Shown: positions 59,166 through 64,000 of the stretch, piece by piece
How the letters are laid out: the number at the start of each line of letters is the position of its first letter
Numbering within the stretch: position 1 is the first letter of the stretch
NCBI GenBank assembly: GCA_034509925.1
Contig: CM067532.1
Location: forward strand, 4,234,142-4,298,141
Origin: Hirudinaria manillensis
Taxonomy: Eukaryota > Annelida > Clitellata > Hirudinida > Hirudinidae
Direction of reading: 5' to 3'
Length of the DNA stretch: 64,000 bases
Notes under the pieces: model-generated
Database searches by the model: none
Seen by the model: the letters and a program-made list of their open reading frames with translations, nothing else
What the model was told of the DNA's origin: nothing
Position numbers and translations under genes: made by a program

Positions 59166-60043
59166 CAGCTGATCAATAAAATATAATCAAAATATTGAGG
59201 CTGGTTGTTGATACAAAAAGTTGGAAATGATCTCAAAAAGTTTGTGGAAAATGATTAATAAACTTAATCATTAAACTGAATTAATGAATTTCTATTCAAC
59301 TCAACTCCTTGAATATAAGGCCTGGTTAATTTTCATGTGTTATCCATATATATACTGTTTAAAATATGCTTATAGATGATCTTATCCAACCATATCATAT
59401 CTCCTAATTCTGGAAATTCACAGAATACCTATTTTTATTATTTGCTCTACTGAACTGGCTTTTGTTTGCCACTTGTCAAGGTACCTAATGAAAATTATTT
59501 TAAAAATCCAGATGCATTGTTACATATAGGACTTTAGGTGTGATGTTCTTCCAGAATTATTGAAATTATCATGCATGTCATAAAAGACAAATTTTCTAAA
59601 TAAGCCAATCAAGATATTGCTTTTGAATAGATTGAGATAAAAACATGGTTATAGAAATATAATTATAATTAAGTTGTGAAATATTACTTAAAAATTCTAG
59701 AAAGTATATTTTAAAGAGGAGTGCTGAATACAACTAATTTTTAATTTTCAACAAGACTGTAGATGTTCGCAGAGGAGTAGCTGATTGCAATTACATAGGT
59801 TTTTTTTTTATGATGATGAGTTATCAAATTGATTGCCTCAAAGGAATTATTTATTCAATACATAACAAATATATAAAATCTTTTAATGAAAATACAGCTT
59901 AAGTTTCAGATGTCAGCTCCTACTAGTTGATTGTAAGTATCAGACTATGGTCCTGTCATTACATTTGTGGGGATGTAGCCACCTGAGCTTACTTACAATT
60001 TTGTTGTATTACTGATATTAAAAATAACAATCTAAAATAACAA
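59166..60043. other. 3' flank of MICAL-family gene
   Basis: AT-rich, no gene seen. It should include the 3' UTR of the minus-strand MICAL-family gene ending at 60044. Confidence 0.4.
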
Positions 60044-63000
60044 TCAAATGGCTGACTTTAGTCGCTCCTCTTCCAACAACAGCACAAGTTTGTCTCTCTT
60101 CTCAACAACATCAACCAATTCCTGAAGGATTTCTTGTTCTTTTGACCTCTCTACTGCCTCTATAAATGCAAACATAAGTAAAACTGTGAATATACATATA
60201 ATTTTATATTTTAGGTAAAAATTTTATTTCCAAAGAATAGAAAGAATATAATTCAAATTTTAGTATCAGAATTATAAAAATAATTTATATCCACCATCTT
60301 GAAGCATGGTTTCTTGAAGTTGTAACTGTAGTTGGTATTGCTTATCCTCCAGCTCCAATTCTTTGGTTCTAAGGCAAACATGCAATTTTCTCTCCAATTA
60401 AGTGAGCCTCTGAAACTTATTGTTAAGCTAATGAAGACTTACTGGACTATCAGTTCAGATTCATGTCGGTTGAGGAAATTCATCTCCTGGATGGCATTAA
60501 ACCATTCCTGGATCAAAAACACCTCATCCAGAAGCTTCTCTTGTTCTTAAGCGAATAAATTAATTTCTGGAGTATTACACGATAAATAATGAAAAGACCC
60601 CAAAGATGTGATAAATTCAAGTGTAGTTATTCAATTAGGGATCCTATAGATTAAATAGAAGCTTAATTCACATAGTTTACATGAGATTAATTAGATGAAG
60701 TCCAAAGAAACAGAGAAAGCATACTGTTCGTCTTAGCTAATTCTAATAGAACTCCCAAATAACCTGCTAATAAAAAACATGAGCAGAAGCTCAAATCTCA
60801 TACTTTTTACATCACACTGCCTTCCCAAAGTAAAATACAAGGATTTCTTTATAAAAAAGCTTTATTTATATTTCCGAAGTTTAATGCCCAACAACCAATT
60901 TTATTAAATAGAAAAAAAAAGGATCTTATAAAATAAAAAAGTCAAAGAGGTATCTAAAATTGTAAACAATATCACAGTTCATTTCAGTAGCTTAAACTTA
61001 GAAGATGAACCTTTTTTTGTATGTTTTTGTACACCAACCATTCTTTTCTCCCCTAAGAATCCTCTCAATTTGCACTCCACGCTCCTCAACGTGCTGTTGC
61101 TGGATCTCAATCTCTTCCAATTTGTTCATAATTTCCTGCACCGCGTGCATTCGACTCAATTCCTTTTCTTTGTGCTTTCGTCTGATCAATTTAAGCTGTT
61201 TTTTGCGTTGCTTACTGTTTTCTTCTTCCGAGACATTTGACATCTTCTCGTTCTGATCAAATATTGATTTGATATTTTACATTTAAAATTGATTAAATCA
61301 TCTAAGCCTGATCGCTCATATCACTAACATGAGAATGCAGACTCCAAAGCGATAGCCGTTCTTCACCGATTTCACTTTCTGTTTCAAAATCATCGACTGC
61401 AAAAAATCCATCCCAACGTAATGGCTATTTGTTCCGACATGAAAACGTCCAAAACTTACGGTCTGCCTTTGGGGGAACGGGATTTAAGGTGGGAGTCTTG
61501 ATGTTTGGAGGAGCGATATCCTGGACGCGTTCTTTAATGCTGTTCTTTTCTTTGTTCCGTTGCTGTACCTTTTTGATCCCTTCCATTATCGGAGCCATTT
61601 CCTCATACATGCTTTGCCCCATCCCATCAGACCTCCCTCCACCAGTCTTATGTTTCGAAACCAAACCTCTTTCGAATACTTTCCTTTTGTTTTGCTTTCT
61701 TTTTTCAAGGGGCAAAGAATTTGTTTTTTCTTTATTAAGATTTCTATTGAATATTTGTTGATCAGTTCTCGCTTGCCTGCCAGATGAGTTAGAGCCATTC
61801 TTGTCTTTCTTTTCATGTTTCAATTGGATGATTTTTGATAAGAAACCTTTTCTCTTCTCTTTAACTTCAGAAGTTTTTAAGTTTTTATTTCTTATTTCAG
61901 TTATTTGACTGCAGTTTTTGTATCCATATTTATAAGAGGTCTCTGGATCAGAAAAATAATTATCTTTCACTTCAGCTTTCAATTCATCTTTGAGATGCAT
62001 GTCAGAATACTGCTTCACCTCCTCTGATGAATCAAAAGGAGAAAACAACAAATTCGGCTTGTCTTTGTGGCAGATGTTTTCACCTCCACCTTTATGGGTA
62101 GGTAAACCAGCATGCCCCAATGAAGTCATTTCAACTGTAATTTTATTTCTTTCTTCAGTCAATGAATGTTTACCCATTATGTCATGTTTCTGTGGAATTT
62201 CCCACTTGCTCGAAGGTACATGTTCTGGTACTGTATCTTTTGCTGGAACTTCATTTGAAATGTCATTCTTCTGAGCAAGTTCTCCAAAAAATGCTCTGTG
62301 ATCAATTCTAACAGGTTGTGGGGGCTCACAGAAAAATCGTCTTTTGGCATCAGTGAATTTGCTAGGAGAAACAAGAGACTTACAAGAAGCAATGCTACTC
62401 ATTGACAAGCTGTCTTTGGGTACACTCTTGTCAAAATTCTCGCTACTCATAGAGGGTTTGCTTCTTGAACTCCTACCATTATTATTTGAATCAGCAGTTA
62501 ATTCTTGCTGCTTTGAAATACATTCCAAATTTAAATTTTCTGGAGAGACATTAGTCTCATTATGACTCTCGAGCAAGCTGTCTATAGCAGCCGAAAGTTT
62601 TAAGCAACTGTCATATGATGCACTTCTCTGAGAGAGTCTCTTACCTTCATCTTTATCACAAGATTCAGATTGAAAGCCAGATTTATGGCTTTCAACATTT
62701 TCTACTTCAACCATGGATGAAGGAGAAGAGGATAAGTCAACAATTCCAAGAGAAGGATCCAAAACCGTAGCGGGATCAGCATCAGTGGAAGATTGGTAAT
62801 CATCCAAACGAGAGGATCTAGACGTGACAGCATTTTGGGCCTCAATGATAGCCTCCTTCACAATGTTTGCTGCAACTATGCAAGCACTATCACTCTCCAG
62901 ATGCTGCACATTAAGGTTTAATAAATCATCATCTGGGGAATGTTTGAGAACCACATCAGTTCCTTTGTTGCCATCAGATCCATCACTCAGGGTAATGATG

Positions 63001-64000
63001 TTTGCAGAAGGACATAAAGCTTGCTCTGACATTTTCTCAATCATATCATCATCACCTGACTGGATTGCTACTTTTTCAGCAAGGATTTCTTCTGCAGAAA
63101 TTCCAACATCATTTCTGGAGGAGGTGCCAGTTTCGTCGTTGCAAAGAACAACCTCATCATTATTTGTCAGGATGGGAGAGGAGGGAGAAGAAGATATGTT
63201 ATTGATTTCTAACTGATTCATGTTGTTTCCAGAGCTGAGTTCGTTGGAACTGAACCTCACTGGAGCATTTCTCTTCTTCATATGTTCTTCTTTCCTCCTC
63301 TTCTTGGTAAATTTTTTTGGTTTTCGTTTTGACTTGAGCTTCCTTCCCTTGCCATCGTCTCGTGACTGTTCGTCTTGAGTTTTCCTATCCGGGTCACATT
63401 TCTCTGGCTTTATTTGATCGCCAAGTTGCACGTCTTGGCTGTCGACCTGATTACCAAGACCAAGGAAAGCTCTTGCATCTATTCTGACAGGTTGTGCAGG
63501 AGTGCTGAAGAAAGCCATCCTATTGCTTGAGATGGCAGATGAGTGAATGGATTTGACATTTTCAGTCTTTTTATCTACAAGCTCTGTCTTGAATTTTTCT
63601 TCATTTTCTATAATTGAAATTGTTGAACTCTAACAAATTGTTAGAAATATTCATTTTTGAAGTGAATGAAATAATAAATAAAATGAATTCTTTCTGAAAG
63701 CACCTCATTACATAAATAGATCTGAGAAATAAATGAATTAATGATACCACTTAGATCTTCATCTATCTCCGTGTCGGTCTCCCAGTCGGCATCGCTTCCT
63801 CCGACAGTTTCGGCCTCGGAGGTAGATTCCAGTGAAACGATGGATGTGGTTTTAACCTGATCTCTCAGCATGTCTCCAGCTCCTTTGGTGAATTTTACAG
63901 AATCAATTTGAACCTTGTCGTCTGGCTGTGTTGAACAGAGTTTGGCAATTTGTGCCCAAGCAAAGTCAGGTTCTTCATCTGAGATGTCATCAACCAAGAA
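60044..64000 (-). CDS. MICAL-family protein, C-terminal part with bMERB domain
   Basis: Exons in transcript order: 64000-63704 (continues beyond the window), 63629-61460 (2170 nt), 61396-61329, 61252-61039, 60545-60443, 60368-60295, 60159-60044; phases agree, 1013 residues in view. The first two exons encode a long disordered, acidic, Ser-rich region that includes the motif PAQPVRIDARAFLG and, about 390 residues later, PQPVRIDHRAFFG. The C-terminal 190 residues form a coiled-coil bMERB (DUF3585) domain: KLEEIEIQQQHVEERGVQIE, then WFNAIQEMNFLNRHESELIV, KELELEDKQYQLQLQ and LQELVDVVEKRDKLVLLLEE. bMERB domains bind Rab8/Rab10-type GTPases on membranes. MICAL, MICAL-like and EHBP1 proteins all end this way; the CH, LIM or C2 domains that would decide lie outside the window. 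Best guess is MICAL3/MICAL-like. Confidence 0.9.

Noticed and set aside
1-64000. CRISPR arrays, operons, ribosome binding sites
   Set aside because: The intron-rich gene structure shows a eukaryotic genome; no regularly spaced repeat array was seen.

Overview
The window is eukaryotic and almost certainly metazoan. Its AT-rich genes are split by many short GT-AG introns, commonly 50-120 nt, and the products are animal proteins: MED15, KRIT1, cadherin, GPR89, MFSD1, a MICAL-family protein, RNF25, TMEM230 and profilin. The best taxonomic clue is a neuropeptide precursor with three amidation-ready RGWG copies. RGWamide is the annelid counterpart of molluscan APGWamide, so I infer a spiralian, possibly an annelid-like animal. 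I cannot place it more finely. Exon phases were checked by hand; every gene described as reconstructed closes in frame at a length close to that of its human homologue.

Layout: 1.5-3.9 kb, 3' part of MED15 (+); 5.1-5.5 kb, RGWamide precursor (+); 5.6-5.9 kb, LINE remnant; 7.8-10.7 kb, unrecognised multi-exon gene (+); 12.5-17.7 kb, cadherin-like receptor (+) with apparent frameshifts; 17.9-18.5 kb, TMEM230 (-); 19.8-22.2 kb, HSDL1 (-), divergent from KRIT1 (+, 22.9-30.1 kb), which carries a mariner remnant in an intron; 31.75-39.9 kb, GPR89 (+), whose second intron holds a 3.7 kb composite transposon; 40.5-42.1 kb, PPIL3 (-); 43.9-45.4 kb, RNF25 (+); 46.2-49.05 kb, MFSD1 (-), divergent from CDP-diacylglycerol synthase (+, 49.95-52.6 kb); 53.7-54.3 kb, profilin (-); 54.3-60 kb, gene-poor with two MITE-like elements; 60.0-64.0 kb, C-terminal two thirds or so of a MICAL-family gene (-), which runs off the window.

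These genes do not form a pathway. They are mostly single-copy housekeeping genes (transcription, Golgi and lysosomal membrane proteins, phospholipid synthesis, ubiquitination, actin) in an ordinary animal arrangement. The most notable points are: a pair of equal-length, phase-compatible alternative exons encoding the first membrane helix of CDP-DAG synthase; an HSDL1 that has lost every short-chain-dehydrogenase signature; the RGWamide gene; the TIR-flanked composite element with Ulp1-protease and PHD-like domains; and a PPIL3 whose first coding exon appears to be only the start codon.
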